64,000 nt of DNA, from contig PMTR01000074.1 of the NCBI GenBank assembly GCA_003167255.1, positions 1-64,000 on the forward strand, read 5' to 3'. Below the pieces are notes generated by a model. It saw only the letters and a program-made list of their open reading frames with translations. It was not told where the DNA came from and did not search any database. Shown in pieces: positions 18,946 to 28,473 of this stretch (its first letter is position 1; the number at the start of each line of letters is the position of its first letter). This DNA is from Bryobacterales bacterium. GTDB taxonomy: Bacteria; Acidobacteriota; Terriglobia; Bryobacterales; Bryobacteraceae. The position numbers and the translations under genes are program-made.

Positions 18946-19859
18946 GACGACGCCTCCCCCAGCCGGTTGCTGCCCACCAGTTCCACGAACAGTTCCTCGA
19001 GTGGAACGCGCACGCAGCGGATGCCATCGAGACCAAGCGCCTCATGCAACTCGCGCCGCACCGCGTCGGGCGTGCCTTGAAACACCGCGTGCCAGTCGTC
19101 GAACACCGGACGTGCGCGCAGACAGCCCGGCAGCCGTTCCAGCGCGGCGGCGTCGGGAACCGCGCTGCGCGGGATCATCGCGACGCAGTGGTCCTCGTGG
19201 ATCTGGTCGAGTTGCCGGTCAAGCCGCACTTTGCCGTCGTCCAGCAACACCACGCGGCCGCCCAGCCTTTCCACATCGTTCATGTGATGCGAGGAGAAGA
19301 GAATCGCCGTGCCTTCGCGGTTCAGCAATTGAATGGAAGTTTCCAGAAACTCGCGCCGCGCCGCCGGGTCGAGCCCGCCGGCCGGCTCGTCCAGAATCAG
19401 CAGTTCGGGCCGGTGGCAGACGGCGCACATCAGCGCCACCTGGCGCGCTTGCCCCTTGCTGAGCTGTTTGATCTTTTGCGAATTGCCGGTGAGGCCGAAC
19501 CGGTCGAGCAATTGCCGCTCGAGCGCGCTGTCCCAGGTGGGGAAAAGGTAGCGGTGGAAGGCAAACAACTCGCGGATGTTCGACCCCGCCGGCAGCACCT
19601 GTTCTTCAGCCACGTAGCCGATGCGCTTCTTCACCGCGACCGGGTCGTCCGTCGGCGAGAGCCCGAACACCCGCACCGTGCCGGCTTGCGGAAACAGCAT
19701 CCCCATGGCGATGCGGATCAGCGTCGTCTTGCCGGAGCCGTTGCGCCCCAGCAGCCCGAGCACTTCTCCCTCTTGCATGGCAAAGGTCACGCCGTTGAGC
19801 ACCGGCACGCCTTTCCTGAAGGACCGGACGATGTCTTGAAATTCGAGGATTGGGGTCAT
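18942..19859 (-). CDS. ABC transporter ATP-binding protein
   Basis: GLLGRNGSGKTTLIR, LSKGQARQVALM, LLILDEPAGGLDP. Confidence 0.92.
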   Translation of the reverse strand: MTPILEFQDIVRSFRKGVPVLNGVTFAMQEGEVLGLLGRNGSGKTTLIRIAMGMLFPQAGTVRVFGLSPTDDPVAVKKRIGYVAEEQVLPAGSNIRELFAFHRYLFPTWDSALERQLLDRFGLTGNSQKIKQLSKGQARQVALMCAVCHRPELLILDEPAGGLDPAARREFLETSIQLLNREGTAILFSSHHMNDVERLGGRVVLLDDGKVRLDRQLDQIHEDHCVAMIPRSAVPDAAALERLPGCLRARPVFDDWHAVFQGTPDAVRRELHEALGLDGIRCVRVPLEELFVELVGSNRLGEASS

Positions 19860-21040
19860 ACTCTCTCCTTTGAGAACTCCGCCCGATCGAAAGTCTTTTC
19901 GAGGGCACAACACAAGGGCGCCAGGACAGCGAGAAGCGCTGCCGCCATCGGCAACGGGTTATCAGGCAGGATGGCGGACAGCCGCGGCAGCCAGTTCTGC
20001 GCCCCGCCATTCGCCCAGAAAAAGCCGCCCACGCACAACACAACCAACGGACTGCACGCCCAACGAAGGGCGCGCGGGGCGCGGCGCAGAACGTACCAGT
20101 TTTGTGCCGTCTCCGCCAGCGCGAGAGACAGAAGCAACGCCGCGCCGAATGCCATCTGGAGAATCTGCACCCGCGGCTGGTTGCCATGTCCGTACCACAT
20201 GCCGCCCCACAATCCAGCCAGGACCGGTAACAGCCTGCTCCAAAGCAGCGTCCGCCGGGAAATGGGGAGCGCCAGCAGCCAGCGCAGGTTGCGGTCCCAA
20301 GCCAACACGAAAGTGCCCAGGAGCGCGACAAAGGGCCAGCTCCGGTCTGAGCCTATCCAGACGCTGAACAGAATGATGCAAACGAGCCGCCACGTGATGA
20401 GGTATCGGGCTGTGGGCCACCAGGAAAGAAAAGGCAAGGGGAAGCCGTCGACCTGGAACCATCCTTGGTATTCTTCGTCTGGGGCACTGCCCGATGTTCT
20501 CGTGTCGTCGAGGTTCGCGCCGGCCAGCATTCCGCCAGCGGCCACGACCGCCATTCCTCCCGCGAACAGCAGGGGCATGGAACGTGCCGAGAGGACGAAA
20601 GCCACTCCGGAGAGGATCCACAAGATTCGTTGCGCGCGCCGGCGCGGATGGATGCGGGCCTGGAAGCCCAACAGCATGCTGGCGGTGAAGCACACGGCGA
20701 ACTCCAGGGCCGGGAGGGCCGCGGTTACCGGCCGGCCGCTGTACAGCATGGACGGGACACCGGTGAACAAGGGCAGCCAAGTCATTGCCAGCAACCCCAG
20801 CAGCCGCGCGAACAGGATCTGGGTCTGCGCGATGGGAAGCGCCGACTCGAACTCGTCGGCGACTGGCATCGTGAGTGCCGCGCCGGTCAGGACCACCGGC
20901 CACACCATCAGCAGCAGCCACCAGGCCCCGCTGGAAGGCGGCGCGTAGGGCAGCAGAAACGCGCTGCCTATGGAAAGGAACAGCGTCATGATCCAGGTGG
21001 GATCGCGGCTCATCAGCTTGAGAGTCACCGAGGCCCTCAT
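19856..21040 (-). CDS. ABC transporter permease-like membrane protein
   Basis: Multi-TM; 4-nt overlaps with both neighbours in the operon. Confidence 0.75.
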   Translation of the reverse strand: MRASVTLKLMSRDPTWIMTLFLSIGSAFLLPYAPPSSGAWWLLLMVWPVVLTGAALTMPVADEFESALPIAQTQILFARLLGLLAMTWLPLFTGVPSMLYSGRPVTAALPALEFAVCFTASMLLGFQARIHPRRRAQRILWILSGVAFVLSARSMPLLFAGGMAVVAAGGMLAGANLDDTRTSGSAPDEEYQGWFQVDGFPLPFLSWWPTARYLITWRLVCIILFSVWIGSDRSWPFVALLGTFVLAWDRNLRWLLALPISRRTLLWSRLLPVLAGLWGGMWYGHGNQPRVQILQMAFGAALLLSLALAETAQNWYVLRRAPRALRWACSPLVVLCVGGFFWANGGAQNWLPRLSAILPDNPLPMAAALLAVLAPLCCALEKTFDRAEFSKERV

Positions 21041-21450
21041 ACCGATTCCTTCTCGCGCGGTGCGGCCGGTCCCTCGGTGAGCTCGCGGTCGGCCTCTTCC
21101 AACGCCTTCACCACCTCCGGAAAACCGAGGCCGGCCAGATAAGCCTGGGAAAGCAGTTTGCGCGCTGCCGCCTGGATCTGCCCGATCTGCTTCTGGTGAT
21201 CCGGCTGCGGCAGTGTGGCGCAGACGAAGGTGCCGCGCCCGCGTTGGGTCTCAATGAATCCCAACGCCTCCAGTTCGTCATACGCCTTCTTCACCGTGAG
21301 CGGGGCGATCACCAGTTGCTCGCTCAGCTCCCGATGCGAAGTCAGCTTGTCACCCGATTTGAGCCGTCCCCCGGCGATCGCCTCCATAATCTGCCGCATA
21401 ATCTGCCGGTAGATCGGAAGCTCGTCGGAGGGGTTGATCAGTAGCTGCAC
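21037..21450 (-). CDS. GntR family transcriptional regulator (YtrA-type)
   Basis: PIYRQIMRQIMEAIAGGRLKSGDKLTSHRELSEQLVIAPLTVKKAYDELEALGFIETQRGRGTFV; GTG start. Confidence 0.93.
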   Translation of the reverse strand: MQLLINPSDELPIYRQIMRQIMEAIAGGRLKSGDKLTSHRELSEQLVIAPLTVKKAYDELEALGFIETQRGRGTFVCATLPQPDHQKQIGQIQAAARKLLSQAYLAGLGFPEVVKALEEADRELTEGPAAPREKESV

Positions 21451-21482
21451 TCTATATGATATATAACACTATATCACTAGAG
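21450..21482. promoter_or_regulatory. AT-rich imperfect inverted repeat, candidate operator/promoter of the GntR-ABC operon
   Basis: CTCTATATGATATATAACACTATATCACTAGAG directly abutting the GTG start codon. Confidence 0.55.
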
Positions 21483-21502
21483 CTGTCAAGGGGGAAGTTG
21501 AT

Positions 21503-21916
21503 TCACAGGAACAGCTCGACCGGTACGCGGAACAATTCCGCCAGTTGTTTGGCTTGAGCCTTGCTGATACCGCGCTTTCCATTCAGGATCTCGGAAACGC
21601 GGCTCTTGGGGAGCGTGGCCCATAGGTCGCTGGGCTTGAGTCCTTTTTCCTGGAGCAGGTAGCTGAGCATTTTATGGGGCTCGGTCTTCGGCAGTGGATG
21701 CACGCGGCCCTCGTATTCCTCAACGAGCATGCTGAGCATTTCAAGCAATCGCCCCTCTTCTTCGCCGATCTCTTCTTCGGGCTTCTCCATGAGGTGAGCG
21801 GCGGCCTGCAAGAGCCGATGGTATTCGGTCTTGGTGTGAATAATGACAGGCAGCGTTTCTCCGAGGAGTTGCTGATATTTGCGTTCGTCGAGCAGGGTTG
21901 CCCTCATGGCTTCCAT
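21503..21916 (-). CDS. HigA-like antitoxin (XRE/HTH)
   Basis: HKMLSYLLQEKGLKPSDLWATLPKSRVSEILNGKRGISKAQAKQLAELFRVPVELFL. Confidence 0.85.
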   Translation of the reverse strand: MEAMRATLLDERKYQQLLGETLPVIIHTKTEYHRLLQAAAHLMEKPEEEIGEEEGRLLEMLSMLVEEYEGRVHPLPKTEPHKMLSYLLQEKGLKPSDLWATLPKSRVSEILNGKRGISKAQAKQLAELFRVPVELFL

Positions 21917-22196
21917 TTCTCCTTGTCGTAACCGCGATGCGTCAATACGTGGCGGATATACACGATTTGCCAGCGGTACTTGATTGCCGAAATGGGCCGG
22001 TACTTATTACCGCCGACGTTGAACACGGTGAAGATTCCAACCAAATCCGCGTGCGGAAAATCCCCGCGCACATCCGCAAGGTTCTTCCACTGGGCGCGCT
22101 TGGTCACCAGATACCAGTGCATCAGGGCTTCCAAGGCGTCCGGGTGTTCCCGTGCGATTCGGTAATGGCCGCCTTGCTGACGATGGGAACTTGCAG
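21904..22196 (-). pseudogene. HigB-like toxin, apparently frameshifted and without a normal start codon
   Basis: AREHPDALEALMHWYLVTKRAQWKNLADVRGDFPHADLVGIFTVFNVGGNKYRPISAIKYRWQIVYIRHVLTHRGYDKEKWKP is HigB-like. The expected N-terminus (L)QVPIVSKAAITE lies in a different frame, with the junction near 22155-22160. Confidence 0.68.
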
Positions 22197-23336
22197 TCAA
22201 GCCGATCCGGAAGGGATCGGTCCCTCGCTCACCGACGAGGCCGCCTTCCACTCCTTCAGATCGCACGTCGCCAACCCCCAATCCTCATGGTTGAACACCA
22301 TGGTTGTTTGCAGGCGCTCCATCTGAGCGGCCCAACCCAGCACTTCGTCGAACTCCAGCCACGGAATGCCTTTGGCCGCCAGCCGCTCAAACAACAGGTT
22401 GTGGTTTTCCGGGGTCCAGCCGGAGCCGTGCTCGATGTGATAGATCCGCATCGGGTCCGCGAGCACCTCCTCCACCGCGCCTCCGCAATGCGCCATGTAG
22501 CAGAAGACCGAATCGATATTCATGGAGTACATATCGAACTCCGGGTACCCGCGCAAATCGTGCCAATGGCGGCGATGGACCAGCGTGAAATCCCCGCAAG
22601 CGTTGGTGTGGAGCGCGGCGGTGCGAACCTCCGGCTCCCGGCGCGGGTGCAGCAAATCGGGAAGCGGGGGAATGGCGCGCTTGCCGCGCACCCAATCGCG
22701 CAGCAATCGCGCGCCCGCCAGCGTGTATTCGCCGGCGCGCGCCGCCGGGGCAGCCGCAGGTTGCGGCCGGATGGGCACGCCTTCTACCGTCACCGGGAAA
22801 GTGCCGTCGCGTGCGTTCACCCGCAGCAGGTGCGAGCGGCACCAGGCCAGTTGATCGGCCGGGCTCGCGCCGGTCGGAACATCCGCGGCCACATCATAAC
22901 GGTCGAGCCGGTACATCCGGTCTGCCGCCAGCCGCTGCGTCGCCAGAAACTCCCACAGCTCGCTGGAAAAAAGGACATCGATATTAGTGGCCAGAATGAA
23001 TTCGCCCTCGGCGCGGCGAATGCCTACATTCTTGCCGATCATCTGGTAGAGGGGCAGCGCCTCGGCGTAACGATAGCGGGCGTGGATTTCCGGCGGCACC
23101 GTCAGAATCCGCACCCGGCACGGTCCGGTGCCGGCGGGCCAGCGCACTGCCTCCGCCAGCGGCGGCCGGCGAGCAGGCGGATTCCATTCCACCAACACCA
23201 GCTCCACCGGAAGCGCGTAAATCCGCGCCTGCGCCATCAGCGCATTCACGAAAGTCTGGAGCCGGCCCAGCAGGTTGCCTCCATGGTCGTCATTGCGCGC
23301 GGTCGCTACCACCGAAAGGTATGGGTCAAAGGGCAA
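22197..23336 (-). CDS. glycosyltransferase-like protein
   Basis: YLSVVATARNDDHGG...LVEWNPP...KNVGIRRAEGEFILATNIDVLFS, GT-A-like pattern. Confidence 0.75.
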   Translation of the reverse strand: MPFDPYLSVVATARNDDHGGNLLGRLQTFVNALMAQARIYALPVELVLVEWNPPARRPPLAEAVRWPAGTGPCRVRILTVPPEIHARYRYAEALPLYQMIGKNVGIRRAEGEFILATNIDVLFSSELWEFLATQRLAADRMYRLDRYDVAADVPTGASPADQLAWCRSHLLRVNARDGTFPVTVEGVPIRPQPAAAPAARAGEYTLAGARLLRDWVRGKRAIPPLPDLLHPRREPEVRTAALHTNACGDFTLVHRRHWHDLRGYPEFDMYSMNIDSVFCYMAHCGGAVEEVLADPMRIYHIEHGSGWTPENHNLLFERLAAKGIPWLEFDEVLGWAAQMERLQTTMVFNHEDWGLATCDLKEWKAASSVSEGPIPSGSA

Positions 23337-23421
23337 GCGGAGTCTCCTGCGACATTGTAGCGATTCTCGCGCGGGCGCCTAAAGTAGCGCGCCGGCTCTG
23401 TCGAAAGATGTGTAGGTTACC

Positions 23422-26400
23422 ATGCGGACCTGTTGGATCGTCTTGTTTGCCCAAGCCGCAGCGCTGACGGCAGCCCCCGGCCGCGATTCCGTGCCGGTCT
23501 TTTTCATAGCCAACCACGGACAAGCGCCCGCGGCGGTGCGCTTCATGACCAAGAGTCCCGGGATCACGGCCTGGTTTCTGGATGATGCCGTGGTGCTGCG
23601 CGCCGCCGGCGGAACGGTGCGCATGTCCTTCGAGGGCGCCGAAAAATCCGCCGCTCTCGAAGGCCGGCAGCCGCTGGCGGGAAGGGCCAATTTCCTGACG
23701 GGAGAGGGGGACGCGTGGCGCCTCGACGTGCCGCTGTTCGGCAAAGTCTCCTACCGGAACCTGTACCCCGGCATCGATATGGTCTTCGGCGGCGGCGGCC
23801 ACGACCTGAAAAGCGAGTTCCTGGCCGCGCCGGGCTCGGACCCGTCGCGCATCTCGCTGCGCTATGTGGGCGCGGGAAAACTGCGCATCGAAGACGACGG
23901 CTCCCTGAGGATTCCCGTGAACGGAGAGCCGCTCCGCGAGCAAGCGCCGCTGGTCTACCAGGAGCGCGGCGGCCGGCGCCTGTTGGTGGAGAGCCGCTTC
24001 CGCCTGGCCGCGAATGGCGCGTTGGGCTTTGAATTGGGCGCGTACGATCACTCGCTCCCGCTGGTAATCGATCCGGTCCTCTCGTATAGCACCCTGCTCG
24101 GAGGCTCGGGCTTCGATTCCGCCACGGCCATTGCGGTGGATTCGTCGGGCTCGGCCTATGTGGCCGGCTTTACCGATTCCTACGACTTCCCGACGCTCGG
24201 TCCCAGCCAGAGCTACAAAGCCGGCGGCAACGATGCCTTTGTAGCCAAGCTCAATGCCACGGGCAACGGCCTGGTCTACTGCACATACATCGGCGGATCG
24301 GGCGACGACCGGGCCTACGGAATCGCTGTCGATTCGAGCGGCAACGTCTACGTAACGGGTTCCACCACCTCGCTCAACTTTCCGGTTCGTTACGCGCTGC
24401 AGTCGCGGTTAGGGGGGTCGCGCAACGCCTTCGTGGTGAAGCTGAGCCCCGCCGGCAACATGATGTTGTACAGCACTTATCTGGGCGGCAGCGGGGCGGA
24501 TTACGGGTATGGCATCGCCGTGGATGGCTCCGGGAACGCGTACGTGGTGGGAGACACCACGTCGCTGAATTTCCCCGCGACCGGTTTTCAGAAAGGTTTT
24601 CACGGCGTGCAGGACGCATTCGTCGCCAAGGTCAGCGCCGACGGAAGCCACCTGGTGTACAGCACCTACCTCGGGGGCTCCAACACCGATCACGGCGCCG
24701 CCATCGCGGTGGATGCCGGTGGCGCCGCGTACGTGACCGGTTCCACTTACTCCATCGACTTTCCGACCATGGTTCCCTTTCAGCCGCTCATCGCCGGCGG
24801 CGAGGATGCTTTCATCGCGCGGTTGAATTCGAGCGGAACTTCGCTTTTGTTCAGCACCTATCTGGGAGGCAGCAATGGCGTGGTCTCGTATCCCGAAACG
24901 GGGCAAGGGATCGCGCTCGATGGCCAGGGCAACGCCTATGTGGTGGGTGTGACCAGCTCGGCCAATTTCCCGCTGTTGAACGCCGTGCAGTCTTCGCTGG
25001 ACGGCTGGCTGGACGCTTTCGTCACGAAAGTGAATTCCTCCGGCGCGCTGATGTACAGCACCTACCTGGGCGGATCGGGCGTGGACGTGGGCAATGCCAT
25101 TGCGGTCGATTCGAGCGGCAGCGCCTACGTCACCGGATACACCTATTCCACCGATCTGCCTGTAGTGGCGGCGCTCCAGTCCACCATCGGCGGCGATTGT
25201 GACGCTTTCCTCGCCAAGTTGAGCCCCACCGGTAATTCGCTGGCGTACCTTAGCTACCTCGGCGGCAACGGCTCCGATAACGGAGCGGCGGTCGCGCTCG
25301 ACCCCACTGGCGCCGTCTATGTCGCGGGCTGGACGCTCTCCACGAATTTTCCGCTGCATAACCCATACCAAACCATCAACGCCGGCAACTACGGCGCGTT
25401 CGTCACCAAGGTGACCTTCGCCCAATTGCCGGGAATCGTTGGGGTGTCGCCCAACTCCGGGAGCGGCGCCTCGCAGACATTCACCTTTCAATATACCGAT
25501 AGCGCCGGCTCGACCGATCTGACCAGCGTGTCGGCCAACTTCAACACCGCCGTCTCCACCGTGAACGGCTGCGTGGTCAACTTCAACCGCGCCCTGAATA
25601 CCTTGTGGCTGCTCACCGATGCCGGCGTCCAGCCTGGCTCGGGCATCACGCCCGGCAGCGGCAGCCAGCAGAACAGCCAGTGCACGCTGAACGGTGCCGG
25701 ATCGAGCGTTTCGGCTTCCGGCAACACCCTCACCTTGAACCTGGCGCTCACCTTCCATCCGGCCTTCGCGGGCGCGAAAGACATCTACATGCTGGCCGTC
25801 AACCCGAACGGAACGGCTGCTTGGCAACAGGAAGGAATCTGGACGGTTGGGGCGCAGGTGCAGACCGTCTCGGTCACACCCGGTTCGGGAAGCGGTTCGT
25901 CCCAGACATTCACCTTCCTATACACCGACACGGCGGGCGCGGCCGATCTCACCTCGGTCTCCGTGCTCATCAACTCGTCGCTTTCGACCGCCGCCGCATG
26001 CTCGGTCACCTACAACCGGGCCCAAAACAGCCTCGCGCTGTTGACCGATTCCGGCGCTCTGCCCGGCTCCGCCATCACACCCGGCAGCGGTAGCCAACTG
26101 AACAGCCAGTGCACCCTTAGCGGCAGCGGGTCGAGCGTGTCCACCACCGGTACCTCGCTCACGCTGAATCTGGCCCTCATGTTCCAGCCGGCGTTCGGCG
26201 GCAACAAGAACGTCTATATGCAGGCAGTCAGTCCGTTCGGAACGGCCGCCTGGCAGGCGGAAGGCGTCTGGACCGTCCCGACGCAAGTCCAGGTGGTGTC
26301 GGTCACGCCCAGCTCCGGCAGCGGCTTGTCCCAAACCTTCAGCTTGCAGTATTCCGACACCGCCGGCTCGACCGACATCACATCCGTATCGGTGCTGGTG

Positions 26401-28431
26401 AATTCGTCGCTTTCCACCGTTACCGCCTGTTCGGTCGTCTACACCCGCGCGTCCAACACCCTGGCCTTGCTGACGGATTCCGGCGCGCTGCCCGGCTCCA
26501 CCATCACACCTGGTAGCGGCAGTCAAGTGAACAGCCAGTGCACGTTGAACGGCGCCGGATCGAGCGTGACCACTTCCGGATCCACGCTCACTCTGAACCT
26601 GGCTCTCACCTTCCAGTCGGCCTTCGGCGGCGCCAGGAATGTCTACCTGCAGGCGGTGGCCCCGTCCGGAACGGTCGCCTGGCAGCAGAAAGGCACCTGG
26701 ACGGTCCCGGCCACCGTGCAGGCCGTATCGGTGACGCCCTCAACCGGCAGCGGCACAACTCAGACCTTCAGTTTTCAATTCACCGACACCGCCGGCGCGA
26801 CGGACCTGACGTCGGTCTCGGTGCTGGTCGACTCCGCGCTCACCACGGTCGGTAGTTGCGAAGTGGACTATTACCGCGCCTCCAATACGCTCCGATTGCT
26901 CACGGATTCCGGCGGGCAGCCGTCTTCCAGCCTCACGCCCGGCGGCGGCAGCCAGCAGAATAGCCAGTGCATGTTGAACGGCGCCGGATCGAGCGTGACC
27001 ACTTCCGGCGCCACGCTCACGCTAAACCTGGCGCTCACCTTCCAGACCGCCTATGGCGGCCTGAAGAATGTCTACATGGACGCGGTTGACGCATTGGGAA
27101 CATCGGGCTGGCAACAGAAAGGCACGTGGACGGTCCCGGTGACGGTGCAGGCGGTTTCGGTTACGCCGGCCTCGGGCAGCGGCAACACCCAAACCTTCAG
27201 CCTGCAGTTTTCCGACACCGGCGGCGCTACCGACCTGGCTTCCGTCTCGGCGGTGGTCAGCTCCACGCTCACCAACGTCGGCAGTTGCGAAGTGGATTAC
27301 TATCGGGCCTCCAATACATTGAAGCTGGTGACGGATTCCGGCGGCCAGCCTTCCGGCACCCTCACGCCCGGCAGCAGCGGCAGCCAGCAAAACAGCCAGT
27401 GCATCTTGAACGCCGCCGCCTCCAGCGTTTCGACCTCCGGCAACACGCTGACACTCAACCTGGCGCTCACCTTTCAATCCGTCTATAGCGGCGCGAAGAA
27501 CGTCTACATGGAAGCCATCAGCCCGTCCGGAACAGCACCCTGGCAGCAGAAAGGCACGTGGACTGTACTCGCCCAGGTGCAGGCCGTTTCCGTGACCCCC
27601 AGCTCCGGCGGCGGTTCTTCCCAAACCTTCAGCCTTCAGTTCTTCGACGCCGCCGGCTCTGCGGACCTGACTTCCGTCTCGGTAGTGCTCAATTCCGCGC
27701 TCACCTCCGTCAGCGGCTGCGAGGTGGATTACTACCGTGCCTCCAACACGCTGAAGTTGCTGACCGATTCCGGCGGGCAACCCTCTGGCAGCCTCACGCC
27801 CGGCAGCGGCAGCCAGCAGAACAGCCAATGCATCTTGAACGGCGCCGCCTCCAGCGCCTCGACCTCCGGCAACACGCTGACGCTCAACCTCGCGCTCACC
27901 TTTCAGGCAGCCTTCGGTGGCGTCAAGAATGTCTATATGGAAGCCCTGAGCCCCTCCGGCACAGCGCCCTGGCAACAGAAGGGCACCTGGACGGCTCCGG
28001 CCACGGTTCAGTCCGTCTCCGTGACTCCCAACTCCGGCGCCGGCTCGACCCAAACCTTCAGCTTTCAGTTCACCGATGGCGCCGGCGCCAGAGACCTGAG
28101 CTCGACTTCGATTTTATTCAACTTCTCGCTCAGTGCCGTCGGCGGCTGCGAAGTGGATTACTACCGCGCGACAAATGCCTTGTCGCTGCTGACGGATTCC
28201 GGCGGCCAGCCCTTCATGAGCATCTCGCCCGGCAGCGGAAGCCAGCAGAACAGCCAGTGCCTGGTCGATGGCACCCGGTCGAGCGTGTCGATTTCGGGAA
28301 ACACCCTGACCTTGAACCTGTCGGTCACCTTTCTTACGGGGTTTGCCGGTGCGAAGAATGTCTACATGGAGGCCGTCAGTCCGGCCGGAACGGCGCCTTG
28401 GCAGCAGAAAGGCGTCTGGTCGTCCAACTAA
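23422..28431 (+). CDS. giant secreted SBBP (beta-propeller) repeat protein with C-terminal tandem repeats
   Basis: Signal peptide; repeated YSTYLGGSGxDxGxAIAVDSSGSAYVTGYTxSTDFP (SBBP); seven C-terminal repeats. Confidence 0.9.
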   Translation: MRTCWIVLFAQAAALTAAPGRDSVPVFFIANHGQAPAAVRFMTKSPGITAWFLDDAVVLRAAGGTVRMSFEGAEKSAALEGRQPLAGRANFLTGEGDAWRLDVPLFGKVSYRNLYPGIDMVFGGGGHDLKSEFLAAPGSDPSRISLRYVGAGKLRIEDDGSLRIPVNGEPLREQAPLVYQERGGRRLLVESRFRLAANGALGFELGAYDHSLPLVIDPVLSYSTLLGGSGFDSATAIAVDSSGSAYVAGFTDSYDFPTLGPSQSYKAGGNDAFVAKLNATGNGLVYCTYIGGSGDDRAYGIAVDSSGNVYVTGSTTSLNFPVRYALQSRLGGSRNAFVVKLSPAGNMMLYSTYLGGSGADYGYGIAVDGSGNAYVVGDTTSLNFPATGFQKGFHGVQDAFVAKVSADGSHLVYSTYLGGSNTDHGAAIAVDAGGAAYVTGSTYSIDFPTMVPFQPLIAGGEDAFIARLNSSGTSLLFSTYLGGSNGVVSYPETGQGIALDGQGNAYVVGVTSSANFPLLNAVQSSLDGWLDAFVTKVNSSGALMYSTYLGGSGVDVGNAIAVDSSGSAYVTGYTYSTDLPVVAALQSTIGGDCDAFLAKLSPTGNSLAYLSYLGGNGSDNGAAVALDPTGAVYVAGWTLSTNFPLHNPYQTINAGNYGAFVTKVTFAQLPGIVGVSPNSGSGASQTFTFQYTDSAGSTDLTSVSANFNTAVSTVNGCVVNFNRALNTLWLLTDAGVQPGSGITPGSGSQQNSQCTLNGAGSSVSASGNTLTLNLALTFHPAFAGAKDIYMLAVNPNGTAAWQQEGIWTVGAQVQTVSVTPGSGSGSSQTFTFLYTDTAGAADLTSVSVLINSSLSTAAACSVTYNRAQNSLALLTDSGALPGSAITPGSGSQLNSQCTLSGSGSSVSTTGTSLTLNLALMFQPAFGGNKNVYMQAVSPFGTAAWQAEGVWTVPTQVQVVSVTPSSGSGLSQTFSLQYSDTAGSTDITSVSVLVNSSLSTVTACSVVYTRASNTLALLTDSGALPGSTITPGSGSQVNSQCTLNGAGSSVTTSGSTLTLNLALTFQSAFGGARNVYLQAVAPSGTVAWQQKGTWTVPATVQAVSVTPSTGSGTTQTFSFQFTDTAGATDLTSVSVLVDSALTTVGSCEVDYYRASNTLRLLTDSGGQPSSSLTPGGGSQQNSQCMLNGAGSSVTTSGATLTLNLALTFQTAYGGLKNVYMDAVDALGTSGWQQKGTWTVPVTVQAVSVTPASGSGNTQTFSLQFSDTGGATDLASVSAVVSSTLTNVGSCEVDYYRASNTLKLVTDSGGQPSGTLTPGSSGSQQNSQCILNAAASSVSTSGNTLTLNLALTFQSVYSGAKNVYMEAISPSGTAPWQQKGTWTVLAQVQAVSVTPSSGGGSSQTFSLQFFDAAGSADLTSVSVVLNSALTSVSGCEVDYYRASNTLKLLTDSGGQPSGSLTPGSGSQQNSQCILNGAASSASTSGNTLTLNLALTFQAAFGGVKNVYMEALSPSGTAPWQQKGTWTAPATVQSVSVTPNSGAGSTQTFSFQFTDGAGARDLSSTSILFNFSLSAVGGCEVDYYRATNALSLLTDSGGQPFMSISPGSGSQQNSQCLVDGTRSSVSISGNTLTLNLSVTFLTGFAGAKNVYMEAVSPAGTAPWQQKGVWSSN
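25429..28431 (+). repeat. seven tandem 143-aa (429-bp) repeats within the SBBP protein gene
   Basis: VQxVSVTPxSGSGxxQTF... starts at 25429, 25858, 26287, 26716, 27145, 27577, 28006; spacing 429 bp, with one 432-bp unit. Confidence 0.92.
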
Positions 28432-28473
28432 GGGACCGCCGCGCTAGAATACAAATTCGCGCGGACAGCCTTC

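Noticed and set aside
24409-25827. 472-aa minus-strand ORF inside the SBBP gene
   Set aside because: Periodic shadow of the repeat structure on the sense strand.
25429-28431. CRISPR-like regular repeats
   Set aside because: The 429-bp periodicity is in-frame protein repeats, not short repeats with unique spacers.
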